From the NCBI GenBank assembly GCA_016294075.1, contig JAEDCQ010000001.1, positions 62,001 through 126,000 of the forward strand: DNA of 64,000 bases, given 5' to 3'. Of this stretch, positions 17,317-26,609 are shown piece after piece; the first letter of the stretch is position 1; each line of letters opens with the position of its first letter. Origin of the DNA: Lachnospiraceae bacterium (lineage in GTDB: Bacteria > Bacillota > Clostridia > Lachnospirales > Lachnospiraceae). Under the pieces are notes generated by a model. It saw only the letters and a list, made by a program, of their open reading frames with translations, ran no database searches and had not been told where the DNA came from. A program made the translations under genes and the position numbers.

Positions 17317-18615
17317 TCATGTTCGATTGGATTCGATAGTGACGGCAATACCGTCTTCTACAAGCTTTCGGAAAAAATAGCGTTCCACATCAGATTCGAC
17401 AATACAGCTTGCAAAATTAATCGTCAAGGTATCTTTGAAGCTTATAATAGCACAGTTTGTACGTGAAGAGTATGGAACGCCCATATAAATATCATAACGT
17501 TCCACAAAAGGCATCATATCATCGGGAAGCTTCACTTTTCCCATGTTCGTAAGCCCGGCGGAGGAATTTTTATCCTGTACCTTTGAATAAAAGGTGCGTA
17601 CAACAAAATCCTTCAGGAATAAAGGAGAGATACGTGCGATAAAATTGCGCTGCGCAGCAGCATTGGTATTGATGTCTCCTTTCAAATACTTTTCTTCAAT
17701 GTACAGGTGCATATAGTGATGGACATGATGTACGATTTCTTCAAATGAATATTGTCCGAGCCGGGGGTCAACAGAAGGATAAATCATGGTTATAAAATTA
17801 CGCAGTGTTTTCGAGGGGAAAAACTGTCGAAGATTGATTGGCATTGCTATCTTGACAGGGCGTAATCTTATATGAAATTCCTTTTGTTGTTTTTGTAATA
17901 GAGCATACAAAAGTACCGCATTCAGATATTCCGTTACGGTTGCATGGTATCGTGCAGCGGTTTCCTTTACCTGTGAAACGGATACGACTCCGTTAATAAC
18001 ATTTAATGTATGAAATTCTTCTTTTGTGCCGCGTACAAGATATGCTTTTTCAGTGTTTCGGGGCGGCTTGTATTTTATATCGGAATAGCGCATATATGCA
18101 TCTTCCAATTCTTCCGGATCCGGTTTTTCAAAAATATCCAGAACAGAATACCCATTGGAAACGGTATGTCCTTTTAAACGCAGGTAAGTAGCTGTCACCG
18201 TGTTAAGAAGGCACATGCCGCCATTTCCGTCACCGAGACTATGATGCGCCTCTAAGGAAATTTTGTTTTCATAATAGTAAAAGCGAATGAGATATCGGTT
18301 ATTTCCGTGAAAATGCATCGGCATGCAGAAATTACGGATATCCTTTTGTACAAATGGACCGGGACGGTTATTAGGCTCCAGATAACGCCAAAACAGCCCT
18401 TTACGCATGGATACCTTATAGGTCGGAAATCGTTTTAAGGACAGGTCTACTGCCTGTTTCAGTATATTGGGGTCAATTGTTTCTGTTAAGGAAACTGATA
18501 GACGGTAAACCGAAGAAAAGTCCCTGCGCTGTAAGGTAGGATATACAATAGCGGATAAGTCCAATCGATACCAGGTGGAGGATTGAGTTTTTTTGTTTGG
18601 TGTTTTCTTTTTCAA
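17317..18615 (-). CDS. Alcohol acetyltransferase-like / condensation-fold acyltransferase
   Basis: 432 aa, with the chloramphenicol acetyltransferase/condensation fold. The signature HHxxxDG is present as His124-His125 to Asp129-Gly130 in EAHHSLGDGNGG. The N-terminal WYRLDLSAIVYPTL block resembles AATase-type proteins. The start is TTG 18615, with GAAAGG 10 nt upstream; no internal ATG fits the fold better. Acyl donor and acceptor cannot be deduced. It is co-transcribed with the zinc-ribbon membrane protein. Confidence 0.75.
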   Translation of the reverse strand: MKKKTPNKKTQSSTWYRLDLSAIVYPTLQRRDFSSVYRLSVSLTETIDPNILKQAVDLSLKRFPTYKVSMRKGLFWRYLEPNNRPGPFVQKDIRNFCMPMHFHGNNRYLIRFYYYENKISLEAHHSLGDGNGGMCLLNTVTATYLRLKGHTVSNGYSVLDIFEKPDPEELEDAYMRYSDIKYKPPRNTEKAYLVRGTKEEFHTLNVINGVVSVSQVKETAARYHATVTEYLNAVLLYALLQKQQKEFHIRLRPVKIAMPINLRQFFPSKTLRNFITMIYPSVDPRLGQYSFEEIVHHVHHYMHLYIEEKYLKGDINTNAAAQRNFIARISPLFLKDFVVRTFYSKVQDKNSSAGLTNMGKVKLPDDMMPFVERYDIYMGVPYSSRTNCAIISFKDTLTINFASCIVESDVERYFFRKLVEDGIAVTIESNRT

Positions 18616-18859
18616 AAGTAGTATGCCTTTCCGGAACCTGTATGTATATTGTCATAAAATGTATAAACAGGATTATTTGGTTGTTTTAGTTTATCATATT
18701 TTAGACAGTGGGTAAAGAATCTATACACTACGGAATAAAGTGAAGTATTATACGAAATTTAAATCAGAAAAATAACGCATTTTATAGAAAAAAAAGGATT
18801 TTAAAAATGCACGCAGAATATTAGAAACAGAGTCATAAAAAGACAAACAGAGGTGAATC

Positions 18860-19864
18860 ATGACTATACGGGAAAGCTTAGAAAAATGGGAAGAGGTACA
18901 TTTAAGTCCATATGCAACCCTTAGTATGCATTCAAAGGGGAGACTCAGGGAAGAAGAGGAATGTGATATACGTCCGGTTTTCCAAAGGGATCGTGACAGA
19001 ATATTACATAGTAAATCCTTCCGAAGATTAAAGGATAAAACACAGGTTTTTCTGACTCCCGAGGGAGACCATTACAGAACACGTCTGACACATACGCTTG
19101 AAGTTTCTCAAAATGCCCGGACAATTGCTAAGGCATTGCTTTTGAATGAGGAATTGGTTGAGGCAATTGCGCTCGGACATGATTTAGGACATACTCCGTT
19201 TGGACATGCAGGGGAAAGGGCTCTTAATGATGTTTGTCCGTTGGGATTTGAGCATAGTGAGCAAAGTCTCAGGACAGTAGATGTTCTTGAAAAAGACGGA
19301 CAGGGGTTGAACCTTACTTATGAAGTACGCAATGGTATTCTGAACCATCAGACAAGTGGAAAACCTGCCACATTGGAAGGAAAAATCGTGCGACTGTCCG
19401 ATAAGATTGCATATATTCATCATGATATGGATGATGCGCTTCGTGCCGGAATCTTAAAGGAAGAGGATGTGCCAAAGTCGATTCGTGAGGTAATCGGTTC
19501 TACAACGGGGGAGCGTCTCAATCATTTTATTCATGATATCGTAACAACGAGTATGGGAAAAAACGATATCTTGATGTCTAAACCGGTATCGGATGCAATG
19601 GCACAGCTGCGGCACTTTATGTTTGAACGTGTATATACCAATCCTGAAGCAAAAAGTGAAGAAGGAAAAGCGGAAGTGCTGATGAAAACTCTGTATGAGT
19701 ATTATCTGAAGCATTTTGATGTACTGCCGGAGGAATACTTGGCTTTAGCAAATAAGGGTGAAGCAAAGGAACGTGTTGTCTGTGATTATGTCGGTGCTAT
19801 GACCGACCGGTTTGCAATTGCAAAGTATGAAGAACTGTTCATACCAAAATCATGGCATGGATAA
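18860..19864 (+). CDS. dgt: dGTPase-like triphosphohydrolase (HD domain)
   Basis: Hydrolyses deoxynucleoside triphosphates to the nucleoside and triphosphate; 334 aa, the short bacterial form. The HD metal ligands are visible: His78 (THTLEVSQ), His107-Asp108 (GHDLGHTPFGH) and Asp181 (RLSDKIAYIHHD). SKSFRRLKDKTQVF is the family's N-terminal hallmark. AGAGGTGA precedes the ATG. It is the first gene of the run dgt-dnaG-rpoD, an arrangement common in Clostridia. Substrate preference within dNTPs is not predictable. Confidence 0.93.
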   Translation: MTIRESLEKWEEVHLSPYATLSMHSKGRLREEEECDIRPVFQRDRDRILHSKSFRRLKDKTQVFLTPEGDHYRTRLTHTLEVSQNARTIAKALLLNEELVEAIALGHDLGHTPFGHAGERALNDVCPLGFEHSEQSLRTVDVLEKDGQGLNLTYEVRNGILNHQTSGKPATLEGKIVRLSDKIAYIHHDMDDALRAGILKEEDVPKSIREVIGSTTGERLNHFIHDIVTTSMGKNDILMSKPVSDAMAQLRHFMFERVYTNPEAKSEEGKAEVLMKTLYEYYLKHFDVLPEEYLALANKGEAKERVVCDYVGAMTDRFAIAKYEELFIPKSWHG

Positions 19865-19897
19865 AACATAAAAAGTAATTTGGGAAAGGAAAATAAA

Positions 19898-21670
19898 ATG
19901 TACTATCCGGATGATTTGGTAGAAGAGGTTCGTTCCCGGAATGATATTGTGGATGTAATATCAGGCTATGTACGGTTGCAGAAAAAAGGGGCAAGCTATT
20001 TTGGACTTTGTCCGTTCCACAATGAAAAATCACCATCATTTTCAGTCTCTCCGACAAAACAGATGTATTACTGCTTCGGATGCGGTGCTGGCGGGAATGT
20101 TTTTACCTTTTTAATGAATTATGAGAATGATACATTTCCGGAGGCTGTTAAAGTATTGGCCGACAGAGCGGGAATAAATCTGCCGGAAATTGAATATTCG
20201 GAAGAAATGAAAAAAGAAGCGGATAAAAAGGCCCTTCTTTTAGAGATAAATAAAGAGGCTGCAAAATATTTTTATTATCAGTTACGTGCTAAGCAGGGGC
20301 AGCTCGGATATCAGTATTTTGCCAAGAGACAGTTATCGGAAGAAACAATGAAGCACTTTGGCTTGGGTTATTCCAATAAATTCTCAGATGATCTGGTACA
20401 ATATCTGAGAAAGAAGGGCTATCAGGATGATGCGATTATACAGGCCGGGCTTGCCGCAGGAGATGAACGCCACGGAACGCATGATAAATTCTTTAATCGT
20501 GTTATGTTTCCGATACAGGATATCAATCACCGTGTTATCGGATTCGGTGGCAGAGTTATGGGCGAGGGAGAACCTAAGTATCTGAATTCTCCCGAAACGG
20601 TAATATTTGATAAAAGCCGTAATCTTTACGGGTTGAATTTTGCAAGAAGCAGCAGAAGAGACCATATAATTCTTTGTGAGGGATATATGGATGTTATATC
20701 CATGCATCAAGCCGGGTTTACACAGGCGGTAGCCTCCCTCGGAACGGCTTTTACGTCGGGACAGGCTAACCTGCTGCACCGGTTTACCGATACTGTTATT
20801 TTATCATATGACAGTGACGGTGCAGGAACCAAAGCGGCACTGCGCGCAATCGGAATATTACGTGAGAACGGAATAACGGCAAAGGTATTAAATCTTGAGC
20901 CATATAAGGACCCTGATGAATTTATAAAGAATTTTGGCGCGGAAGAATTTGAAGAACGGATTAAGCAGGCACAAAACAGCTTTTTCTTCGAAATCAGAAT
21001 ATTGGAAAGGGATTATAATTTGCAGGACCCGCAGGAAAAAACTGCATTTCATCGTGCAATAGCCCGAAAACTATGTACATTTTCGGAAGAAGTGGAAAGA
21101 GAGAATTATATTCAGGCAGTTGCCGAAAAATACAATATAGGTTTTGAAAGCCTGCGCACAATGGTAAATCAATACGGCTCCCGGCAGGGCTTATTAAAAC
21201 CATTAGAACGTCCGAAATCCGGTATTCAAAAAAAAGTAACGACACAGGATTTTGTGATGCGTTCACAGGGATTATTATTAACATGGCTTGTAGAGGATGA
21301 GCGTATATATCCCAAAATAAAAAAATATATTTCGAAAGAAGATTTTACGGAAGAACCTTACGGGAAGGCTGCGGGATATCTGCTTCCGGATTTAGAAAAG
21401 GGAATCTGCGAGCCGGCTTCCATCATATCTTTGTTTGAGGATGAAGAGGAACAACGTAAGATTGCAGAGATATTCAACACAAAATTACCGCCGATGGAAA
21501 CGCTTTCGGAAAGAGAAAAAGCATTAAAGGATGTTGTTCTTGCAGTAAAACGAAACAGCTATGAAGTGTTTACACAGCGCCTTGCACAGGACGTAAACGG
21601 CTTAAACAGAGTGATTGAAGGGAAAAAAGCGTTGGAAGAGCTGGCAAAAACGCATATTTCTCTGGAATAA
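19898..21670 (+). CDS. dnaG: DNA primase
   Basis: Synthesises RNA primers at the replication fork; 590 aa. ATG 19898 is preferred because the apparent upstream TTG (19880) lies at the edge of its GGAAAGGA ribosome site. The CHC2 zinc ribbon has Cys38, His41, Cys59 and Cys62. The TOPRIM catalytic core has Glu261 (LCEGYMDV) and Asp305/Asp307 (YDSDGAG). The last 150 residues form the helicase-interacting domain. It sits in the classical primase-sigma factor operon. Confidence 0.97.
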   Translation: MYYPDDLVEEVRSRNDIVDVISGYVRLQKKGASYFGLCPFHNEKSPSFSVSPTKQMYYCFGCGAGGNVFTFLMNYENDTFPEAVKVLADRAGINLPEIEYSEEMKKEADKKALLLEINKEAAKYFYYQLRAKQGQLGYQYFAKRQLSEETMKHFGLGYSNKFSDDLVQYLRKKGYQDDAIIQAGLAAGDERHGTHDKFFNRVMFPIQDINHRVIGFGGRVMGEGEPKYLNSPETVIFDKSRNLYGLNFARSSRRDHIILCEGYMDVISMHQAGFTQAVASLGTAFTSGQANLLHRFTDTVILSYDSDGAGTKAALRAIGILRENGITAKVLNLEPYKDPDEFIKNFGAEEFEERIKQAQNSFFFEIRILERDYNLQDPQEKTAFHRAIARKLCTFSEEVERENYIQAVAEKYNIGFESLRTMVNQYGSRQGLLKPLERPKSGIQKKVTTQDFVMRSQGLLLTWLVEDERIYPKIKKYISKEDFTEEPYGKAAGYLLPDLEKGICEPASIISLFEDEEEQRKIAEIFNTKLPPMETLSEREKALKDVVLAVKRNSYEVFTQRLAQDVNGLNRVIEGKKALEELAKTHISLE

Positions 21671-21722
21671 TGAGAAAAATAAGAAATAGAATGCATGAAT
21701 TATGCATAGGAGGATGAAATAC

Positions 21723-22847
21723 ATGATGGATGAAGCAACACAGGCAAAATATGAAGAGAAGGTAAAAAGCATTCTTGCAACTGCCAAAAAGAAGAAAAAT
21801 GTTTTGGAATATCAGGAGATTTTAGAACACTTTAGTGATCTTGGTCTTAGTGAGGAGCCGTTTGACCGTATTATTGAGACATTGGAGCAAAATGGTGTGG
21901 ATGTATTGCGGATAACGACCGAAGAGGATGACGAACTGATTGAAGATGAAGAAATCGTATTAACAGAAGAAGATGAGGTTGATGTGGAAAATATCGACCT
22001 GTCGGTTCCGGATGGTATCAGTATTGAAGACCCCGTCAGAATGTATTTAAAAGAGATTGGTAAGGTGCCGCTTCTGAGTGCAGAGGAAGAAATTGAGCTT
22101 GCACAGAGAATGGAAGACGGTGATGAAGAAGCGAAGAAAAAGCTTGCAGAGGCCAATCTTCGTCTTGTTGTCAGCATTGCAAAGCGTTATGTAGGCCGTG
22201 GTATGCTTTTTTTAGATTTGATTCAGGAAGGAAATCTGGGTCTTATTAAAGCTGTTGAAAAATTTGATTATCGTAAAGGCTATAAATTTTCAACCTATGC
22301 AACTTGGTGGATTCGTCAGGCTATTACCAGAGCGATTGCCGATCAGGCAAGAACAATTCGTATTCCGGTTCATATGGTGGAAACCATTAATAAGCTGATT
22401 CGTGTCAGCAGACAACTGTTACAGGAATTGGGAAGGGAGCCGTCACCGGAGGAAATTGCAGAGGAAATGAATATGCCGGTAGAACGGGTAAGAGAGATTT
22501 TAAAGATCAGTCAGGAGCCGGTCTCATTGGAAACACCAATCGGTGAAGAAGAAGACAGTCATTTGGGTGATTTTATTCAAGATGATAATGTACCGGTGCC
22601 ATCCGATGCAGCTGCATTTACTCTGTTAAAGGAACAATTGGTAGAAGTACTCAGCACCTTGACCGACAGGGAGCAGAAGGTATTACGTCTTCGTTTTGGT
22701 TTGGATGACGGGCGTGCAAGAACATTGGAAGAGGTTGGTAAGGAGTTTAATGTAACCCGTGAGCGTATCCGACAGATTGAAGCAAAAGCACTCCGTAAGC
22801 TTCGCCATCCGAGCAGAAGCAGAAAATTGAAGGATTACCTGGATTAA
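21723..22847 (+). CDS. rpoD: Primary sigma factor (sigma-70/SigA)
   Basis: Housekeeping sigma factor, 374 aa, typical for Firmicutes, with a short region 1.1. ATG 21723 follows AGGAGG (21708-21713) by 9 nt. Region 1.2/2 contains PVRMYLKEIGKVPLLS. The core-binding/-10 recognition helix has YATWWIRQAITRAIADQAR, and region 4.2 has TLEEVGKEFNVTRERIRQIE. Residues 60-85 are very acidic. It is co-transcribed with dnaG upstream and trmK-nif3 downstream. Confidence 0.98.
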   Translation: MMDEATQAKYEEKVKSILATAKKKKNVLEYQEILEHFSDLGLSEEPFDRIIETLEQNGVDVLRITTEEDDELIEDEEIVLTEEDEVDVENIDLSVPDGISIEDPVRMYLKEIGKVPLLSAEEEIELAQRMEDGDEEAKKKLAEANLRLVVSIAKRYVGRGMLFLDLIQEGNLGLIKAVEKFDYRKGYKFSTYATWWIRQAITRAIADQARTIRIPVHMVETINKLIRVSRQLLQELGREPSPEEIAEEMNMPVERVREILKISQEPVSLETPIGEEEDSHLGDFIQDDNVPVPSDAAAFTLLKEQLVEVLSTLTDREQKVLRLRFGLDDGRARTLEEVGKEFNVTRERIRQIEAKALRKLRHPSRSRKLKDYLD

Positions 22848-22859
22848 AATGGAGTATCT

Positions 22860-23597
22860 ATGAAGAGTAGGAGCAAAAAGGACATTCTCTTATCAAGGCG
22901 GATGCAGATGGTTGCAGATATGGTAACGGTGGGTAATGCTGCCGCAGATATCGGATGCGACCATGGATTTGTATCCATATATTTATATGAGAAGCATATA
23001 TGTCCGAGTGTGATTGCAATGGATATTAATCAGGGACCTCTGCTTAGAGCTAAGGAGCATATTACAGAGAGAGGGCTGGATTCCTACATAGATGTCCGCT
23101 TGTCGGATGGAATGGAGAAATTAGGCGAAAACGAAGCAGATACCGTGATTATTGCCGGAATGGGAGGAAGGCTGGTAATCAGGATATTATCTGCCTATAT
23201 GGATAAAGCAAAGTTATTGAAGGAATTAATTTTACAGCCACAGTCCGAACTGCATTTAGTAAGAAGGTTTTTAAATGAGAATGGTTTTTTAATCGTAAAG
23301 GAAGATATGGTAGAAGAGTCAGGTAAGTACTATCCCTGTATAAAAGCGGTGTGGGGAAAGGGACAGACGGACACCTTATCGGAAACGGAAGAATGGTATG
23401 GACCGGTTTTGCTGAAAGAAAAACATCCGGTGCTTTATCAATATCTTTCAAAAGAGAAAGCAAATTATGAACAGATAGCGGATAAAATCAGTCATCGGGC
23501 AAATGGCTGTCAGTCAGAAGAAACAAATGAGTTTACCATACAAAAACGACTGCAGATGACGACTGCGGCACTTGCCTGTTTTAATGGGGAGGTGTGA
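22860..23597 (+). CDS. trmK: tRNA (adenine22-N1)-methyltransferase
   Basis: SAM-dependent methyltransferase of the TrmK family, 245 aa, which methylates A22 of bacterial tRNAs. The SAM loop AADIGCDHGF is near residue 28, and AGMGGRLV marks the second conserved block. It follows rpoD by 12 nt and overlaps the nif3 region. The rpoD-trmK-nif3 order is conserved across Firmicutes and supports the call. Confidence 0.93.
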   Translation: MKSRSKKDILLSRRMQMVADMVTVGNAAADIGCDHGFVSIYLYEKHICPSVIAMDINQGPLLRAKEHITERGLDSYIDVRLSDGMEKLGENEADTVIIAGMGGRLVIRILSAYMDKAKLLKELILQPQSELHLVRRFLNENGFLIVKEDMVEESGKYYPCIKAVWGKGQTDTLSETEEWYGPVLLKEKHPVLYQYLSKEKANYEQIADKISHRANGCQSEETNEFTIQKRLQMTTAALACFNGEV

Positions 23598-23599
23598 CC

Positions 23600-24382
23600 A
23601 TGCGCTGTAGTGAAATAATGAATATTCTTGAAACATTATCACCGGTTGCGTTTGCTGAAAAATGGGATAATGTCGGTTTATTGGTCGGAAGACGGGATAA
23701 AACCGTTCATAAAGTGATGCTGGCGCTTGATGCGACGGATGATGTAGTAGAACAGGCTGTTTTGCAGGGGGCTGATTTGCTGCTGACCCACCATCCGTTG
23801 TTATTTTCTCCTATCAAGCGGATTACGGAGGATGATTTTGTCGGCAGAAGATTGTATAAGCTAATCCGTAATGATATCTGCTATTATGCAATGCATACGA
23901 ATTTTGATGTAATGGGAATGGCAGATGCAGCGGCAGATGCCATGGAACTTTTAAATCCGGAAGTTCTGGATGTGACATATGAGGATGAAATTGCAAATGA
24001 AGGGATTGGAAGAATCGGAAGATTGTCCGGAAAAATGTCTTTATCCGAGACAGCAGAGCTCTGTAAAAAAGCTTTTTCAATCCACAGTGTCCGTATTTAT
24101 GGGGATCCGGCTTCAGAAATAGAAACGGTTGCAATTGTTCCGGGTTCAGGAAAAGATTATATTAATACAGCAATTTTAAAACAGGCAGATGTACTGATAA
24201 CCGGTGATATAGGACATCATAACGGTATAGATGCTGTTGAACAGGGATTGGCAGTCATTGATGCCGGACATTATGGAATAGAAAAGCTGTTTGTTACGTA
24301 TATGGAAGATTTTTTTGCAGACCAGATACCGGAACTTTTAGTTTTAAAAGCATCACAGAACGAACCTTTTTATATTTTATAG
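23600..24382 (+). CDS. Nif3-like dinuclear metal protein (YqfO family)
   Basis: 260 aa, Nif3/YqfO family, short form without the inserted PII-like domain. ATG 23600 is chosen over GTG 23594 because GGGGAGG (23586-23592) would touch the GTG. Metal ligands are visible in LLTHHPLLF, in the GDIGHHNG block and in DAGHYGIEKL. Often annotated as GTP cyclohydrolase I type 2, but the activity is doubtful and a true folE lies elsewhere in this window. It is the last gene of the dnaG-rpoD operon. Confidence 0.92.
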   Translation: MRCSEIMNILETLSPVAFAEKWDNVGLLVGRRDKTVHKVMLALDATDDVVEQAVLQGADLLLTHHPLLFSPIKRITEDDFVGRRLYKLIRNDICYYAMHTNFDVMGMADAAADAMELLNPEVLDVTYEDEIANEGIGRIGRLSGKMSLSETAELCKKAFSIHSVRIYGDPASEIETVAIVPGSGKDYINTAILKQADVLITGDIGHHNGIDAVEQGLAVIDAGHYGIEKLFVTYMEDFFADQIPELLVLKASQNEPFYIL

Positions 24383-24472
24383 AAACTGCTCGGAATATTG
24401 AATGATTTGGAATAACAAATGTGAGTAATGTGTAAATTATGTGATAGAGAACACATTGGAAAGGGGATAAAT

Positions 24473-26122
24473 ATGCCAATAATAAAAATTTTGGGGGAAG
24501 AAAAAGAATATGCGGAAGGTACAACCTTTGAAACAATAGCAGAGGAATACCAGAAGATATATAAAAATACGATTGCACTTGTAACGGAAAACGGAAAAAT
24601 ACGTGAGCTACATAAAACGGTGGGAAAAGATGCAGAATTATCCTTCATTACATTATCAGACCCAATCGGACACAAGACATATGAGAGAAGTGCCATTATG
24701 CTTTTGGTAAAAGCAGTGCGTGACGTTATGGGAAAGGAAGTGCGTGTTAAGGTAGAGTTTTCCATCGGAAAGGGAGTTTATTGTGCAATTCACGGAATAG
24801 AAAAAGTGACGGATGAACATGTAAAATTAATAAATGAAAGAATGAACGAACTGGTTGCGGCTGACATTCCAATTACTAAAAAGCCATATCCCATTACCGA
24901 AGCAATTGCGTTATTTGCAAGCCAGGGAATGGAGGATAAGGTAAAACTGTTTAAATATCGCAGAAGCTCTTATGTTAATGTTTATGCAATAGATGATTAT
25001 GCCGATTATAATTATGGCTATATGCTCCCAAGTACGGGATATATGAAATATTTTCAGGTGTTTTTGTATGAAAAAGGACTTCTTCTTCTGCTTCCGGATA
25101 AAAATTATCCGACACAGCTTGAGGTATTTGAACCGAGAGAAAAATTATTTCAGACATTGGAAGAAGCTACTGCATGGGGCGAAAATCTGGGAATCGGAAC
25201 AGTTGGTGATTTGAATACCCGGATTTGTGAAGGAAAATTGTCTGATTTGATTCTCGTGCAGGAAGCATTGCAGGAAAGAAGAATTGCGGAGATTGCCCAG
25301 GAAATCGTGAACCGTGGCGGTGTTAAGTTTATTATGATTGCGGGACCGTCTTCTTCGGGAAAAACCTCCTTTTCACACAGACTGTCCATTCAATTACAGA
25401 CGCATGGTTTGAGACCACATCCGATTGCAGTTGATGATTACTTTGTAGATAGAGAAAAAACGCCGCGGGATGAAAATGGTGACTACAACTTTGAATGTCT
25501 TGAGGCAATTGATATTGAGCGGTTCAATCAGGATATGTCCCGCCTTTTAGCAGGCGAAACCGTAGAAATACCAACATTTAACTTTAAAACAGGACATAGG
25601 GAATATAACGGAAATACGAAGCATCTCGGACCGGATGATATACTGGTAATTGAGGGAATACACGGACTTAATGATAAAATGTCCTATGCGCTGCCGACAG
25701 AAAGTAAATTTAAAATATACATTAGTGCGTTAACATCATTAAATGTAGATGAGCACAATCGAATTCCGACAACGGACGGACGTCTTTTAAGAAGGATGGT
25801 ACGTGATGCGAGAACAAGAGGAGCCAGTGCGACAAGAACATTACAAATGTGGCCCAGTGTAAGACGCGGAGAAGAGGAAAATATTTTCCCTTATCAGGAA
25901 AGCGCGGATGTGATGTTTAATTCTGCGCTGATATATGAGCTTGCATTATTAAAGCCATATGCGGAACCACTATTATACAGTGTGAAAAAAAATGATCCGG
26001 AATATTATGAAGCAAAACGTCTGTTAAAATTTTTAGGATATTTTTTAAGTATTCCTGCAGACAGTATTCCGAATAATTCTCTGGTACGTGAATTTTGCGG
26101 TGGCAGTTGTTTTAATGTTTAA
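24473..26122 (+). CDS. Nucleoside kinase with TGS-like N-terminus (uridine kinase family)
   Basis: 549 aa. The N-terminal TGS-like domain (about residues 1-65) and a threonyl-tRNA-synthetase-like second domain precede a uridine kinase/PRK domain (about 285-480). The latter has Walker A AGPSSSGKTS (Lys297) and the PHPIAVDDYFVDREKTPRD block. ATG 24473 follows AAAGGGG; the frame extends upstream but without a ribosome site. The fusion is common in Clostridia and Thermotogae. It is described as a nucleoside kinase, but the exact substrate is uncertain. Its final codons contain the rnpB promoter. Confidence 0.88.
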   Translation: MPIIKILGEEKEYAEGTTFETIAEEYQKIYKNTIALVTENGKIRELHKTVGKDAELSFITLSDPIGHKTYERSAIMLLVKAVRDVMGKEVRVKVEFSIGKGVYCAIHGIEKVTDEHVKLINERMNELVAADIPITKKPYPITEAIALFASQGMEDKVKLFKYRRSSYVNVYAIDDYADYNYGYMLPSTGYMKYFQVFLYEKGLLLLLPDKNYPTQLEVFEPREKLFQTLEEATAWGENLGIGTVGDLNTRICEGKLSDLILVQEALQERRIAEIAQEIVNRGGVKFIMIAGPSSSGKTSFSHRLSIQLQTHGLRPHPIAVDDYFVDREKTPRDENGDYNFECLEAIDIERFNQDMSRLLAGETVEIPTFNFKTGHREYNGNTKHLGPDDILVIEGIHGLNDKMSYALPTESKFKIYISALTSLNVDEHNRIPTTDGRLLRRMVRDARTRGASATRTLQMWPSVRRGEEENIFPYQESADVMFNSALIYELALLKPYAEPLLYSVKKNDPEYYEAKRLLKFLGYFLSIPADSIPNNSLVREFCGGSCFNV

Positions 26123-26135
26123 AATGTATTATAAT
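26107..26135 (+). promoter_or_regulatory. Promoter of rnpB, overlapping the kinase stop
   Basis: TTGTTT (26107-26112), a 17-nt spacer and TATAAT (26130-26135). The -35 box lies inside the last codons of the upstream kinase gene. Initiation would fall near 26142, where the RNA fold begins. Confidence 0.75.
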
Positions 26136-26141
26136 AACCGG

Positions 26142-26500
26142 GCAATAAGTAGGAGAAATGATCGCAGCAGAAAAGGCAGAGCCTTGTCTGATGAGGAAAG
26201 TCCGGGCTTCACAGGGCAGGATGCCGGATAACGTCCGGTGGAGGTGACTCCAAGGCTAGTGCAACAGAAATAAACCGCTTTCGGGTTTCCCGAAAGTAAG
26301 GGTGGAAAGGTAGTGTAAGAGACTACCGCCCTGTTGGTAACAACAGGGGCACATGTAAACCCCATCCGAAGCAAGACCAAAACGAAAGCGATAAGTCTGC
26401 CCGGCTTGCTTTCAGGTAGGTCGCTTGAGGCTGTTGGCGACAGCAGTCCTAGATAGATGATCATGGATACAGAACTCGGCTTATTTTCTGCTTATTGTTT
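26142..26500 (+). ncRNA. rnpB: RNase P RNA, bacterial class A
   Basis: Catalytic RNA that cuts 5' leaders from pre-tRNA. Universal blocks are present in order: GAGGAAAGTCCGGGCT near 26198 (P4 5' strand), AGTGCAACAGAAA near 26259, and ACAGAACTCGGCTTAT at 26470-26485 (P4 3' strand and 3' core). CAATAAG at 26143-26149 pairs with CTTATTG at 26491-26497 to close helix P1, and ATGATC/GATCAT forms P2. Length and P-loop layout fit type A, not the Bacillus type B. Confidence 0.95.
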
Positions 26501-26509
26501 AAATGGAAC

Positions 26510-26540
26510 AATGCCCCTGGCGATAGCCGGGGGTATTTTA
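26510..26540 (+). terminator. Terminator of rnpB
   Basis: AATGCCCCTGGC, a GATA loop and GCCGGGGGTATT (26510-26537) form a 12-bp stem with two G-U pairs. A short T-rich tail follows. Confidence 0.8.
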
Positions 26541-26609
26541 TGGTAAAAGAAACGGATTAACGAAAGCAGAAGATACTGTCCGGTGGATTTTGGTTTAGAG
26601 GATTGTAAA

